Assembly (NCBI GenBank): GCA_012842105.1
Contig: DUTL01000080.1
Span: 1 to 5,581 of the forward strand
Direction: 5' to 3'
DNA: 5,581 nt
Source: Candidatus Fermentithermobacillaceae bacterium
GTDB lineage: Bacteria > Bacillota > Sulfobacillia > Fermentithermobacillales > Fermentithermobacillaceae
Shown here: positions 5,462 to 5,581 of the stretch, piece by piece
Numbering within the stretch: the first letter of the stretch is position 1
Layout of the letters: each line of letters begins with the position of its first letter
Notes under the pieces: model-generated
Database searches by the model: none
What the model was told of the DNA's origin: nothing
What the model saw: the letters and a program-made list of their open reading frames with translations, nothing else
Program-made: the position numbers and the translations under genes

Positions 5462-5557
5462 GGCACCTTACCCATAGCTGAAATCTCAGCGGAAAGAGCT
5501 ATTGCTTCTTTGACATCCCGTTCAGATATAGGCGCCAGTGCCAAAAGTTTGCCCTCA
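5389..5557. repeat. 60-bp near-perfect inverted repeat (fold-back) at the end of the ATPase gene
   Basis: The sequence at 5389-5448 reappears reversed and complemented at 5498-5557, 59 of 60 positions identical, around a 49-nt centre (5449-5497). The only difference is C5435 against T5511, which changes GTC-CAA (Val-Gln) in the plus copy to GTC-AAA (Val-Lys) in the minus copy. The arms are coding sequence of the coiled coil, not insertion-sequence ends or a terminator, so this is a duplicated inverted segment. On the minus strand the right arm reads on in frame as EAIALSAEISAMGKVPYGL. It is likely a chimeric or mis-assembled contig end; a true inverted duplication is the alternative. Confidence 0.95.
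5450..5482. repeat. Nested palindrome in the centre of the fold-back
   Basis: GTAAGG-CA-CCTTAC (5458-5471) is a perfect 6-bp inverted repeat with a 2-nt loop. It is flanked by TTCAGC (5450-5455) and GCTGAA (5477-5482), which also pair. With the outer 60-bp arms the region can form one long interrupted hairpin. The first 11 bases, GTTCAGCCCGT (5449-5459), are the reverse complement of 5314-5324 in the coding region upstream, so the centre is itself assembled from local sequence. Confidence 0.8.
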
Positions 5558-5581
5558 AAACCAGAAAACGGGCTGAACTGC
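5558..5581 (+). repeat. 24-bp direct copy of upstream coding sequence at the window end
   Basis: The last 24 bases are identical to 5304-5327 and in the same orientation, 254 bp apart, starting AAACCAGAAAACGG and ending GGGCTGAACTGC. They follow the inverted right arm directly, so the order is direct, inverted, direct again, a template-switch pattern. Whether the copy continues is hidden by the window edge. Confidence 0.93.

Noticed and set aside
5245..5544. Minus-strand 99-codon open frame near the window end as a separate gene
   Set aside because: It begins inside the inverted right arm and reads back over the ATPase antisense strand; only its first about 15-30 residues are meaningful, as a displaced copy of the ATPase.
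5389..5557. Intrinsic terminator for the SbcC-like gene
   Set aside because: The arms are 60 bp of coiled-coil coding sequence, there is no T-run after the right arm, and the stop codon lies inside the loop.
5389..5581. Diversity-generating retroelement template/variable repeat pair
   Set aside because: The copies are inverted and differ at one position only, and no reverse transcriptase is present.

Overview
This 5.6 kb window is bacterial, with compact genes and mid-range G+C. Gene content (M3 oligoendopeptidase, MscL with a C-terminal zinc-ribbon tail, small flavin reductase, SbcCD-like pair next to IS200/IS605 debris) and strong AGGAGG-type ribosome binding sites suggest an anaerobic, clostridia-like Bacillota. 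That placement is inference.

Layout. Positions 1-977 (minus) hold the N-terminal 325 codons of a PepF-type oligoendopeptidase that runs off the left edge before its zinc site. Positions 978-1231 are non-coding with short direct repeats. Positions 1232-1681 (minus) are mscL, with an extra four-cysteine C-terminal tail. A 234-bp divergent spacer (1682-1915) carries plausible promoters for mscL and for the plus-strand gene at 1916-2407, a flavin reductase-like FMN-binding protein followed by an intrinsic terminator (2459-2508). Positions 2509-2873 hold no intact gene. They hold what looks like a decayed IS200/IS605 element: a possible TnpB C-terminal scrap (DRDENA motif) and a well-recognisable right-end hairpin (2807-2826).

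Immediately after the insertion-sequence debris is a two-gene operon with a 4-bp ATGA overlap: an SbcD/Mre11-like metallophosphoesterase (2874-4019) and the N-terminal half of an SbcC/Rad50-like ATPase (4016-5461). By homology they would form a DNA end-processing complex, with the nuclease subunit bound to an ATPase carrying a long coiled coil.

The most striking feature is the 3' end. At 5389-5448 and 5498-5557 lie two 60-bp inverted copies of the ATPase coding sequence with one mismatch. They are followed by a 24-bp direct copy of sequence from 250 bp upstream that reaches the last base. The ATPase stop codon at 5459-5461 lies inside this rearranged tail, so the protein is truncated by the fold-back and is not naturally 481 residues long. 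The minus-strand copy reads on in frame (KEAIALSAEISAMGKV), probably showing the true continuation. The likeliest cause is a chimeric contig end. If real, it would be a palindrome of the type SbcCD cleaves, disrupting the SbcC-like gene itself.
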